A DNA stretch of 64,000 bases from Aquirufa nivalisilvae (GTDB lineage: Bacteria; Bacteroidota; Bacteroidia; Cytophagales; Spirosomataceae). The stretch lies in NCBI RefSeq assembly GCF_004307455.1, contig NZ_SEWX01000003.1, forward strand, positions 1-64,000, in the 5' to 3' direction. The notes beneath the pieces are model-generated. The model did not search any database. It was not told where the DNA came from and saw nothing but the letters and a program-made list of their open reading frames with translations. Position numbers and translations under genes: made by a program. Numbering within the stretch: the stretch's first letter is position 1; every line of letters starts with the position of its first letter. This document shows, piece after piece, positions 26,564 to 34,944 of this stretch.

Positions 26564-26594
26564 TTTGTTTGAAAGGATAAATTAGCTAATTTTG
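26564..26594 (+). promoter_or_regulatory. promoter of tRNA-Asp
   Basis: TTTG (26564-26567), 19 bases, TAATTTTG (26587-26594): an exact fit to the Bacteroidota primary promoter, with the tRNA starting 17 bases later. Confidence 0.75.
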
Positions 26595-26610
26595 TGCCAC
26601 ATTACAAGAC

Positions 26611-26687
26611 GGTCCGGTAGTTCAGTTGGTTAGAATACATGCCTGTCACGCATGGGGTCGCGGGTTCGAGTCCCGTCCGGACCGCCA
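26611..26687 (+). tRNA. tRNA-Asp (GTC)
   Basis: A full cloverleaf: acceptor GGTCCGG pairs with CCGGACC (26677-26683), D-arm with AGTTCAGTTGGTTAGAAT, anticodon GTC at 26645-26647 in the loop CTGTCAC, T-loop GGGTTCGAGTCCC, discriminator G and an encoded CCA (26685-26687). Confidence 0.97.
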
Positions 26688-26698
26688 ACTAAAAAAAA

Positions 26699-26724
26699 GC
26701 TTCAGAGAAATCTGAAGCTTTTTT
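26699..26724 (+). terminator. tRNA-Asp terminator
   Basis: GCTTCAGA-GAAA-TCTGAAGC followed by TTTTTT; perfect 8-bp stem, A-run in front. Confidence 0.9.
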
Positions 26725-26741
26725 GTTTTAATTAGTAATCC

Positions 26742-26885
26742 TTAATCGCCATCCTCAAGGTTAAGAATTTCATTGACGGACTTGTTGAAAATCTGACTAA
26801 TCTTTAATGCTAGCAGGGTAGAAGGGACAAATTTGTTTCGTTCAATCGCATTAATTGTTTGTCGACTAACATCTACTTTTTGAGT
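26742..26885 (-). pseudogene. 5'-truncated XRE-family regulator remnant
   Basis: The minus strand encodes a clear C-terminal two-thirds of a small Cro/CI-type HTH regulator: QKVDVSRQTINAIERN, then KFVPSTLLALKISQIF and NEILNLEDGD before the stop at 26742. Just upstream of the TQ codons an in-frame TAA occurs and no start codon precedes, so the first helix and start are missing. It is a decayed gene at the border of the AT-rich region that carries hipBA. Confidence 0.75.
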
Positions 26886-27061
26886 TTATTTTAATGGTAA
26901 AATTTGGCATAAAATGATAATTATAATATACTTAATTGCCAATTTTAGTATAAAATGTTAATTATAATATACAATTTAATTTTAATATGATATATTATTT
27001 GATTATTTTAATATACATTTGTGTCATAAATCTCTAATTTTGTATATTTTAATTGTCAAAA
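26886..27061. promoter_or_regulatory. AT-rich hipBA upstream region with direct repeats
   Basis: Very AT-rich. Two near-identical blocks (26909-26931 and 26950-26972, period 41) read ATAAAATGNTAATTATAATATAC. TAATTTTG at 27035-27042 fits a -7 element 20 bases before the hipB ATG. Paired repeats here are good candidates for HipB binding sites, since HipB-type antitoxins repress their own operon. Confidence 0.5.
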
Positions 27062-27337
27062 ATGGATAATATTTTATTTGATGTTGTTAAAGTAAGTGAT
27101 GTTAAAGAGCAATTGGGTCAATGGTGTAAATCATTGCGAAAACGTCAGGGATTATCACAAGATGAATTGGGAAAATCTTTGAATTTGTCCCGATTAACCA
27201 TACAGCATTTAGAATCTGGCAAAAACTCCACCTTAGATACCCTATTAAAGGTCTTAAATCACTTTCAGGAAATGGATGAGTTGTATCAATACATTCAAGT
27301 AAAATCTGTTAACCAAGCTCCTAAATCCTTGTATTAA
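27062..27337 (+). CDS. hipB: HipB-like XRE antitoxin
   Basis: A 91-residue XRE/HTH_3 protein, SLRKRQGLSQDELGKSLNLSRLTIQHLESGKNST being the helix-turn-helix (broken here only by family variation). HipB binds DNA and neutralises HipA. I start at the ATG at 27062; a TTG three codons upstream is possible. Its stop is two bases before the hipA ATG, the usual antitoxin-first order. Confidence 0.85.
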   Translation: MDNILFDVVKVSDVKEQLGQWCKSLRKRQGLSQDELGKSLNLSRLTIQHLESGKNSTLDTLLKVLNHFQEMDELYQYIQVKSVNQAPKSLY

Positions 27338-27339
27338 TC

Positions 27340-28608
27340 ATGGGAACGGAATTATTGATCGAAATATGGTGCTGGGGAGAAGAGATAGGTAAGCTAGGAT
27401 ACGATGAAGAACATCGTCATTCGTATTTTCAATACCATCCAAAATTTCTTCAATCGGCTCGTTTTGCTCATTTATTTCCACTTTTATTCAAAAAGACCGA
27501 AGTAGTTCAAGTGTTCAAGCAATTTGAAGGCAATACCTTTCGAGGTTTGCCACCGATGATAGCTGACTCCTTGCCTGATATGTTTGGCAACTTGCTTTTC
27601 AATAAGTGGATGGAATCTAAGAGCCAAGGAATATCCAAAATTGGCCCATTGGAACAACTGACTTATTTGGCCAATCGGGGTATGGGCGCTTTGGAATTTA
27701 AGCCAGCCCAAAATTTGCCTTCTCGAGTAACATTCCAATTGGATGAAGTAGTGGAAGTCTTGAAAAAAGTGCTAGAAAATAAGGAAAGTACGTCGAGTGA
27801 GCATTTGGACCATCAGGCTTTATTGACCATTTTTAAAATAGGTACTTCAGCAGGAGGGATAAGACCCAAGATTCTCATTTCTGAACATAAAAAATCCAAA
27901 AAAATCATACCAGGGGATCTAGAAATATCGGATGCATATCATCATTATTTGGTCAAATTGACACTAGAAGATCCATTGGATTTGGATTATTACCGTGCTA
28001 AAATTGAATATGCCTATTATTTGACGGCTCGTCACTGCGGCATCCACATGATGGACTCTAAGCTGATTGACGATAAACATTTTGCGACCTTGCGCTTTGA
28101 CCGGGTAGCTGGTAGAAAAATTCATGTGCTATCAGCCTCTGGCCTAACCGGTTGGGATTTTCTGGATAGCTCGGTGTCGACCTACGAAAACTTGTTTGAC
28201 TTGGCCCTGTATTTGAAAATTCCACAAGCTGAAATCGATGAGTTATTTCAACGCATGGTGTTTAATCTCGTCTTTTTTAATATCGATGATCATTTAAAAA
28301 ATCATTCTTTTTGTTACGATTCGGACAATGACCACTGGCATTTAGCACCAGCCTATGATTTAACCTATTCTGCCTCCTTGAAACTTAACCGACTCAAGAC
28401 CAATCGGGCCTTGTCGGTCAATCATAAACGAAATCAGATAACGAAACAAGACATTTTGATTTTGGCGGATCAATATGCCATCAAATTTCCCGAAAAGTCC
28501 ATTCAGCACATTCAAAAAGCCATTCCTTTTCTACTTCAGCAAATGAGAGAATTATCCATCCCCAAAACTATTTGTGCTAAAATTCAGCAGGATTTGGGTG
28601 GGATTTGA
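27340..28608 (+). CDS. hipA: HipA-like serine/threonine kinase toxin
   Basis: A 422-residue full-length HipA. It has the N-terminal subdomain (about 1-110), the Gly-rich ATP loop GTSAGGIRPKILIS (about 167-180), the catalytic NIDDHLKNHSF and the DFG-equivalent APAYDLTYS. E. coli HipA phosphorylates glutamyl-tRNA synthetase and causes dormancy; the target here is inferred only by family. It follows hipB by two bases. All core residues are present, so the kinase may be active. Confidence 0.9.
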   Translation: MGTELLIEIWCWGEEIGKLGYDEEHRHSYFQYHPKFLQSARFAHLFPLLFKKTEVVQVFKQFEGNTFRGLPPMIADSLPDMFGNLLFNKWMESKSQGISKIGPLEQLTYLANRGMGALEFKPAQNLPSRVTFQLDEVVEVLKKVLENKESTSSEHLDHQALLTIFKIGTSAGGIRPKILISEHKKSKKIIPGDLEISDAYHHYLVKLTLEDPLDLDYYRAKIEYAYYLTARHCGIHMMDSKLIDDKHFATLRFDRVAGRKIHVLSASGLTGWDFLDSSVSTYENLFDLALYLKIPQAEIDELFQRMVFNLVFFNIDDHLKNHSFCYDSDNDHWHLAPAYDLTYSASLKLNRLKTNRALSVNHKRNQITKQDILILADQYAIKFPEKSIQHIQKAIPFLLQQMRELSIPKTICAKIQQDLGGI

Positions 28609-28757
28609 TGGGTGTAGTTGAATTAACGTATACTTATTGGGATGTTGATTAAGAGTTTTAACGAATCTGATATCTTATGACCAAATAATAAGTATTCTTA
28701 TAATTCATAGTTTATTGAGAAGATTTATACTAGTTTGGAAAAGGTAAATAGCTAATT

Positions 28758-29000
28758 ATGAAAACTTTACTTAAAATTTCCTTGGTCTTATTTTTAATTT
28801 CTTTTTCAAATGAGTCATTTGCAAAGAGGAAAATGTCCGTTGTTGAAAATTATGTTTATCTGTGTAACGGACCTAATTCAAAAGTTTATCATCGATCAGA
28901 AAAATGTAAAGGTCTTAACAGATGTTCGACTCAAATCTCCAAAGTACTTGTATCAGTTGCTCAGGATAAAGGGAGAAGAGCGTGTAAGATTGAGTTTTAA
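28758..29000 (+). CDS. small secreted Cys/His-motif protein
   Basis: An 80-residue protein with a clear signal peptide (MKTLLKISLVLFLISFSNES, cut near FAK). The mature part holds YLCNGPNSKVYHRSEKCKGL, then NRCSTQISKVLVSVAQDKGR and ACKIEF. The pattern YH-x4-C ... A-x2-KGR-x-(A/P)C is seen in small Bacteroidota exported proteins and in metal-binding tails of larger nucleases; the final Cys usual two or three residues after AC is absent here. AT-rich like its neighbours. The function is unknown. Confidence 0.65.
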   Translation: MKTLLKISLVLFLISFSNESFAKRKMSVVENYVYLCNGPNSKVYHRSEKCKGLNRCSTQISKVLVSVAQDKGRRACKIEF

Positions 29001-29042
29001 AATATTAGAATAAAACACATTTATCATCAACAGAAATTAACC

Positions 29043-29366
29043 ATGAAAAAAATCATAGTGTCTACACTATTTGGCATAATTAGCCACTTTGCATTTTCAC
29101 AAAGTTTAACTTATGTAAATCCTTATATTAAAAAGGATGGTTCAACAGTTCAAGGTTATTATAAGACTTCTCCGAATAATACTAATTTGGATAATTATTC
29201 CACTCAAGGGAATTACAATCCCTATAACCAACAGCAGGGATATAAAGCCAAAGATTATTCACATGAAGCTCAAAATTATGTAGCTGGGCAAACAATAGAA
29301 ACTGGACCAAGAGGTGGACAATATTATTACAATAGCAATGGAAATAAGACTTATGTACCTAAGTAG
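29043..29366 (+). CDS. small secreted protein with GPRGG-x-YY motif
   Basis: A 107-residue protein with a signal peptide (MKKIIVSTLFGIISHFAFSQ). The mature part begins with the VNPYIKKDGSTVQGYYKTSPN type block known from many short exported proteins, continues with an Asn/Tyr/Gln-rich stretch, and ends in ETGPRGGQYYYNSNGNKTYV, which resembles the PBCV-specific basic adaptor motif. It could be a surface or DNA/polysaccharide-binding protein; function unknown. It overlaps the next gene by 14 bases. Confidence 0.7.
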   Translation: MKKIIVSTLFGIISHFAFSQSLTYVNPYIKKDGSTVQGYYKTSPNNTNLDNYSTQGNYNPYNQQQGYKAKDYSHEAQNYVAGQTIETGPRGGQYYYNSNGNKTYVPK

Positions 29367-29766
29367 CCTAAATAGATATTTTGGAACCTTCATGGTTTTT
29401 CTACTTTTAACAAGTTGTAAAAATAAATATGATTTGAGAGAGGAGAAATTGGGTGAATTAATAGGCATTAGAAATCAATATTCTAATTCAATTGATAGTA
29501 TTAATGTTATTCTTAATAACATAGAAAATTCAGATTCAGTTGCCGTTGATACCACCACAATTGCAAATGGTAGAGGCAGTTATACATTGGAAGAATTAAA
29601 AGAATTAGAATCATCGATTGAAAATGCGGATAATTCAATGAATGAATTTATAGCCCAGCAAAGAAGGCTGATTTTGCTTAAATCAAGTCGTCACAATTTT
29701 TCTTTAAAATTAAAATTTGTGAAGGCAAGTATTGATAGTATTAAAGAGATGGATGAGTTGAATTAA
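29353..29766 (+). CDS. small lipoprotein, unknown function
   Basis: From the ATG at 29353 the product is 137 residues with a lipoprotein signal: MYLSSLNRYFGTFMVFLLLT then SC, so the lipid-bearing Cys is residue 22. The mature part is acidic and helical with several coiled-coil-like Leu/Ile repeats (about 30-130). ATG codons at 29314-frame upstream positions and at 29392 are less likely because they give no or too short a signal. It overlaps the previous gene by 14 bases, suggesting translational coupling. I do not recognise the family. Confidence 0.6.
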   Translation: MYLSSLNRYFGTFMVFLLLTSCKNKYDLREEKLGELIGIRNQYSNSIDSINVILNNIENSDSVAVDTTTIANGRGSYTLEELKELESSIENADNSMNEFIAQQRRLILLKSSRHNFSLKLKFVKASIDSIKEMDELN

Positions 29767-29897
29767 GAAATATTTAAAATTTCTTTCGATTTGACTCATT
29801 ATTCAATTCAAATAAGCGAAGGTATTTTATTTTTTCTACTTTTTTTTAATTACTAAATTATTCAATTTTATAAAAAAGACTCTATTCTCTTGAAATT

Positions 29898-30509
29898 ATG
29901 GATAATTCTACACCTGAAAAGCCTCATATGAAAGATGAAACTAAAAAACTAATATTTTCAATTTTTCTAATTGGTTTAGTCGTATTTTTTATATATAACA
30001 ATTTAGAAGATAAAAAGGAAGATTCTGTTTCATCAATTGAAAAAAAAGAAGTAACAATTGATTCAGTCAAAGAGAATTGGAATCTCTCAATTCATGAGGA
30101 CAAGATGGATAATAATGTTTATCGAACTGCTTTTTGTACATCGAAAAATACAGTTGAGTTAAATTTCCCTTATAATGGAGGAACTAATTTAGAAATTTGG
30201 TTAAGAAATGGGTTGAATGGTCAAGGTAACGAAGTTTTTTTAATTGTAAATAAAGGTCAATTTATGTCAAGTTTTGATGGAGAAGAGACAGTGAGAATGA
30301 AATTTGACAATTCACCTCCAATTTCAAGTAATTTTAGTAATGAGAGCACAGGTAAGTCCACAACAATATTTTTATCAAAATCTAGTTCAATTATTAAAAG
30401 ATTAAAAAAATCTAAAAAATTAATAATAGAAGTTGATTTTTATGATAATGGCACCTCACAATTCGAATTTGATGTAGAAGGACTAAAGTGGGATATTAAA
30501 AATAAATAA
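29898..30509 (+). CDS. membrane-anchored protein, unknown function
   Basis: A 203-residue protein with a cytoplasmic N-terminus (about 1-16), one membrane helix (LIFSIFLIGLVVFFIYN, about 18-35), a charged linker and a C-terminal domain (about 60-200) that begins WNLSIHEDKMDNN and ends FDVEGLKWDI. Conserved-looking features are NFPYNGG, VNKGQFMSSF and VRMKFD. Similar-looking domains occur next to mobile regions in other bacteria, but I cannot name the family. AT-rich like the rest of this island. Confidence 0.6.
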   Translation: MDNSTPEKPHMKDETKKLIFSIFLIGLVVFFIYNNLEDKKEDSVSSIEKKEVTIDSVKENWNLSIHEDKMDNNVYRTAFCTSKNTVELNFPYNGGTNLEIWLRNGLNGQGNEVFLIVNKGQFMSSFDGEETVRMKFDNSPPISSNFSNESTGKSTTIFLSKSSSIIKRLKKSKKLIIEVDFYDNGTSQFEFDVEGLKWDIKNK

Positions 30510-30626
30510 AGGATATATTTGTTGCTGTTTAACGTCTATTATATTCAGATGTCGAAAATATCCATATTAGATTTTAGGTAATCATTCAAAAGATCTCAAA
30601 ATACAACCTTCAATAGGCATCCCCCA

Positions 30627-30651
30627 CAAAAAAAACCCCAGAATCCTGGGG
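30627..30651 (-). terminator. carboxylesterase gene terminator
   Basis: On the minus strand CCCCAG-GATT-CTGGGG is followed by eight T (complement of the A-run at 30628-30635). It lies 36 bases after the stop of the esterase gene. Confidence 0.85.
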
Positions 30652-30686
30652 CTTTGTAATTCATAAACTGATTATGTTTTAATTCT

Positions 30687-32354
30687 TTAGGACAATTTCC
30701 CCAATTCTCTCCAAACGCTTAATTCCTGCTTGAATCGGTCATGGATCACTTCCAATTTGGTATCAATGCGCATGGTTGGTCGGTCCTTTAAATTATAGGC
30801 TTTCCACTCAGGGGCATCTTTCGCAAATGGTTTCCCTGTTTTAGCAAAATTGGTCCATAATTCAGCAAAATTATGCGATGCTTGTGCTTTCTCAGGTCGA
30901 TTACCGCCAAAGAAACTAGCCTTATTGGCGGATTCATTGTTAAACTTAAACGAAATATCCATGGCATGAGGGGTACCCATCGCATATTCTGTCCCAGGAA
31001 TTTTCACTTCAGATTTATAGCCAAAATTGTATAAATATACCGATGCCCCATTCTGCTTCACTTTCTTTTCCGCAATTTCAACCGAACCTAATCCCATCAT
31101 GGTGATGGATGAAATAGCCACAAAAATATCGGGCGCCGTAGCCGATGGATTGGCTTTGCGGTAGGTATCTATCAGCTTGGCTGTATCCTTTTTGTATTGT
31201 GGTTCTAACTTTTTAGCCAAGGCCTCAAAATCCATTTTAAAGGATTCCGTATCTTTTCTCTCCCATGCAAAAAAGGTGTACTCATCTTCATTCCAACCTA
31301 CCAATAAGGGTTTATTCTTCGAAATGGCTGGTGCCGTTGGATCAAATGGATGATATGGTAATGCTTTTCCATCTACCACTGGGCCAAAACCTCCCGCATT
31401 TCGACGCATCAAACCGGCTGCGCTCGCATTGTTCTTTTCCTGGAAGGGAGGAACAAATGGAAGTTTAGCTTGCATAGCTAGCAAGTCGGCCGCAGGAATG
31501 TCCAATAGTTTTTTCCAATCTTGTGTGGAAATATTGAACTCTTTCAATAATTGTAAGGTATTTTCATGCGCCGTTTCTTTGTCCATCATCCTAACACCTG
31601 GTCCACTTTCTATGGATGCTTTATTGAAATAGGGAGCTGCGGATGGCATGGCATATAAACAAGATGTTTTGGCTCCTCCTCCTGACTCACCCCAAATCAT
31701 GACATTGTTGGGGTCTCCACCAAACTGAGCAATGTTGTCATGAACCCATTTTAAGCCATCCACGATATCCAACATGCCATTATTTCCTGAACCTTCATAA
31801 TCAGCCCCAGCTAATTGTTCTAAATACAAAAAGCCCATCAATCCCAATCGGTGGTTGGTTTCTACCACGACCACATCAAAATTACGGGCTAAATTAGCAC
31901 CATCTTGGCCAGCAGAACCTCCCGATCCAATCACAAAACCTCCTCCGTGATTATAAAACATCACAGGTCGCTTCTTATTGTCGTTGGCTGGTGTCCACAC
32001 ATTTAGAAATAAGCAATCTTCCGATGGCGCAGGCTCGTTTCTACGAGGTGCCTGCATGGCCGGTGCTCCCAAAGTCAAGGTGTCTTTCACGCCTGTCCAA
32101 GGCTCTAAGGGTGCTGGTCTTCGGAAACGCCTGTCGCCCGAAATCCGACCCGCATAGGGGATACCTTTGAAGATGTTGACTCCTTCTGTTCGGAAGCCCT
32201 TAATTTTGCCATAGGTGGTTTCGCTCTGGATGAATTCTTCGACTAAAGAGGCTCCAGAAAAAATCGTAGAACTAGCCTGTAAGTAGCTTGGTAAAAAACT
32301 AACTCCAGCTGTCGCCAAGGATATTTGGCTTAAAAATTTGCGTCTATTGGTCAT
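30687..32354 (-). CDS. carboxylesterase type B, exported
   Basis: A 555-residue alpha/beta hydrolase of the para-nitrobenzyl esterase/cholinesterase family. The nucleophile lies in WGESGGG, the oxyanion loop is NHGGGFVIGSGG, and SEDCLFLNVW is the family signature. The N-terminus MTNRRKFLSQISLATAG is Tat-like (RRKFL), so it is probably exported folded. It overlaps the upstream GH78-family gene by 4 bases (ATGA), so an acyl group on the same glycan, such as an acetyl or feruloyl ester, is a plausible substrate; this is inference. Confidence 0.9.
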   Translation of the reverse strand: MTNRRKFLSQISLATAGVSFLPSYLQASSTIFSGASLVEEFIQSETTYGKIKGFRTEGVNIFKGIPYAGRISGDRRFRRPAPLEPWTGVKDTLTLGAPAMQAPRRNEPAPSEDCLFLNVWTPANDNKKRPVMFYNHGGGFVIGSGGSAGQDGANLARNFDVVVVETNHRLGLMGFLYLEQLAGADYEGSGNNGMLDIVDGLKWVHDNIAQFGGDPNNVMIWGESGGGAKTSCLYAMPSAAPYFNKASIESGPGVRMMDKETAHENTLQLLKEFNISTQDWKKLLDIPAADLLAMQAKLPFVPPFQEKNNASAAGLMRRNAGGFGPVVDGKALPYHPFDPTAPAISKNKPLLVGWNEDEYTFFAWERKDTESFKMDFEALAKKLEPQYKKDTAKLIDTYRKANPSATAPDIFVAISSITMMGLGSVEIAEKKVKQNGASVYLYNFGYKSEVKIPGTEYAMGTPHAMDISFKFNNESANKASFFGGNRPEKAQASHNFAELWTNFAKTGKPFAKDAPEWKAYNLKDRPTMRIDTKLEVIHDRFKQELSVWRELGKLS

Positions 32355-34735
32355 AGTTTTAATGTGTTTACACCTTCATTTAGTTGAATTTTTCTTCCTT
32401 TCCAAACGAAACTACCCGTGGTTGTATTAGGAAGGTTAATCTGTATTTTCCATTGATTTTGAATCAATTGATAGTCGACTGATATTTCTCCATTGGGATG
32501 TGGAATCTTTCCATTCACCTGTGTTAAAGCCCCTAAATGAGGTTCAATCTTCACTTTAGAAAAACTGATTCCATCACTATCTATTCCTAGTGTAGTTCGG
32601 TAAAATTCGATGTTTGGACTGGAACCCCACGCATGGCAATCAGATCGGGTCTTATCTACATCCGAAGTCTCCGCCCAAGTGGTTAAGCCCATTTGGATAT
32701 TTTCTCTCCACTTGTCCAACCAAGACAAATAATCATTTCCGTATCCTGCCTTGATTAAGGCTTGATGTAAATAATACTTGAAATAAATGGAAGCTGGAGC
32801 CAAGGTGGAATTGTGCAGTAATTGATCTGCTACTGCTTTAATCTCTTCTCCTTGGGTCAATCCCGTTAAAATGGCAAAGGAGTTGGTATGCTGAGAAAAA
32901 GTATCTTTTTCTTCACGATCAGCAAATAGATTTTTTTCTTTTACCCAGTATTTTTGTCGAATCGTCTTTTTTAATTGATCAATTAAAACTTGATAATCCG
33001 CTGCTAAGGCCTTATTTCCTAGTTTTGTTTCTAAATCTAAGGCAACTTGATATGCCCACAATAGTTGAAAATCTAAGACTGCTGATGTTCCGTTAGGACT
33101 CATTGGACCCATCCCAGAACGCCAATCTTTGGCATTGTCTACCCAGTCAGTAAACATCCATTGAGGTACATTTTTCAAAGAACCATCGGCTTGCTGATAG
33201 TTTTTGAAATATTCCAAAATCTGACGTACACCCCCTAATTTCTGCTTGACAAAACTGGCATCTTTTCCATAGCGAGCGTAATCTTGCAACATGCCAATGT
33301 ACCAAAATGAAAAGGTTGGAATGTACTGAGGGGTAAATGAGGGGTGTCGACTAAAGGTAACACCTTCTGGCTGCCTTGAGTAATCGATTAGATTCAAGGC
33401 ATTTTTAAACAAGCGATCATCGCCACTGTTGTATAATGAAATTAATGCTTGAATTCGACCATCACCAATGTATTGCAATTGTTCATAATATGGACAATCC
33501 ATGTAGGTTTCATAGGCGCATAAACGAGCCGTTCTCCATCCAATTTCCAGAATTTTACTGATTTCGGTATTGGAAGAAGTTAAACTTGCATTTAATTGAA
33601 ATGGATAAGCTGTGAATTGGCTGTAAATATCCTGAATGGTCAAAGGCTCATTTTGCGTAGTGACCTTCACTTGAATATAGCGGTAGGTTCGGTAAGTTAA
33701 TGTTGTAAATGTTTGATTGTTTGAGCCATCTACTAAAAGACTATCCGTTCTCCCGATGAATCTTTTTCCTGCAACCTCATTTCTATTTCCTTTCGAAGCC
33801 GAAGCATTAAATAAAGATTCTGCATAAGCTAATGCAATGGAGGCTCCTTTACCGCCACTAAAGGTCACTTGCGGATAGGCATTGGTCAAATATGTCTGAT
33901 CTAAAATAAGCTTAACCGTGCTGTTGGCAGGTATTACGATGTCATTCTTTTTCTCTGGAAAGGTGGAAGGTATTTCGATGGAGCCTTCTTTCTGAACGAG
34001 TTTTTTCAAGCGTTCTTCTTTAAGCTCCATTTGAGGGATCTGAGAGGGAACAAGCATCCATCCACTCATGGTGCCAAATTGACCCAATTGATTTTTAGGT
34101 GAGCCAGGGAAAATATGTCTTGCTTTTTGCCATTTAGAATCATCAAATTGCTCACTTTGCCAAGATTTGGTTTGGGCATTCAAGTTTCTTAATTCACCCG
34201 CACCGGCTACATAATAGGCTCTTACGTTGAATCTGATAGGATTGTAACTATTATCCTTTTCACATAGCCAGGTATTATTGGTGTTGACCATAGCCTCGTT
34301 AGTACTCGCTCCTTGTAAGATAAAACCTGTTCTGTAGGTAATTTGGGCCTCAGGTCTGAATTCACCTTCGTTCCAGACTTGGGCAGCCATTACGTTTTTA
34401 CCAGATTTTAAATAGGGAGCTATGTCTACAGTTTCAAAATTCCAGTGAGCTAAATCACCACGAGCAGGTCCCATGGAAACCACTTTTTCATTGACATACA
34501 GTTTATATCGATTATCTCCTGAAACATGGATGATAAAGGATTGCGGTTTGGAACTTAGATCAATCGTTTTTCTAAACATGTAAACACCATATCCATCTGG
34601 GCTAGTATTGGGAACACAAATCCAATTGGCTTGCCAACGTTTTTGTAAAATGTCCGCAGCAACTTCTTGCGAATAAGTTAAAACGGATTGGAGAAGTAGA
34701 ATTAATAAGATTAGTCGAGTACGTAATTTCATCAT
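32351..34735 (-). CDS. GH78-family alpha-L-rhamnosidase-like enzyme, secreted
   Basis: About 794 residues from the ATG at 34735 (the next codon is also ATG). It has a signal peptide (MMKLRTRLILLILLLQSVLT), an N-terminal beta-sandwich (WQANWIC ... AAQVWNEGEF), further beta domains and an (alpha/alpha)6 barrel with CAYETYMDCPYYEQLQYIGD and TWAETSDVDKTRSDCHAWGSSP, typical of bacterial GH78. It would release terminal rhamnose outside the cytoplasm. A TTG-start extension to 34810 lacks any signal sequence and is rejected. It shares an operon with the carboxylesterase. Confidence 0.87.
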   Translation of the reverse strand: MMKLRTRLILLILLLQSVLTYSQEVAADILQKRWQANWICVPNTSPDGYGVYMFRKTIDLSSKPQSFIIHVSGDNRYKLYVNEKVVSMGPARGDLAHWNFETVDIAPYLKSGKNVMAAQVWNEGEFRPEAQITYRTGFILQGASTNEAMVNTNNTWLCEKDNSYNPIRFNVRAYYVAGAGELRNLNAQTKSWQSEQFDDSKWQKARHIFPGSPKNQLGQFGTMSGWMLVPSQIPQMELKEERLKKLVQKEGSIEIPSTFPEKKNDIVIPANSTVKLILDQTYLTNAYPQVTFSGGKGASIALAYAESLFNASASKGNRNEVAGKRFIGRTDSLLVDGSNNQTFTTLTYRTYRYIQVKVTTQNEPLTIQDIYSQFTAYPFQLNASLTSSNTEISKILEIGWRTARLCAYETYMDCPYYEQLQYIGDGRIQALISLYNSGDDRLFKNALNLIDYSRQPEGVTFSRHPSFTPQYIPTFSFWYIGMLQDYARYGKDASFVKQKLGGVRQILEYFKNYQQADGSLKNVPQWMFTDWVDNAKDWRSGMGPMSPNGTSAVLDFQLLWAYQVALDLETKLGNKALAADYQVLIDQLKKTIRQKYWVKEKNLFADREEKDTFSQHTNSFAILTGLTQGEEIKAVADQLLHNSTLAPASIYFKYYLHQALIKAGYGNDYLSWLDKWRENIQMGLTTWAETSDVDKTRSDCHAWGSSPNIEFYRTTLGIDSDGISFSKVKIEPHLGALTQVNGKIPHPNGEISVDYQLIQNQWKIQINLPNTTTGSFVWKGRKIQLNEGVNTLKL

Positions 34736-34944
34736 AGTGGGCTGGCTTATTATTGAATTAAAAGTATACAATGTATATGTTTTGTAAAACATATTCTTGA
34801 TTTGGTGCAAATATTGAAATTGAAAATGAAAGGACTATCCTTATTGATATTAAGGTAAGTTGGCTAAGGATTAAAATACAAAGGCCGAAAGGGTTATTTA
34901 ACGGTAATAGCAGTCTTGAAAACCAGTAAAATAGCTGGAATACA

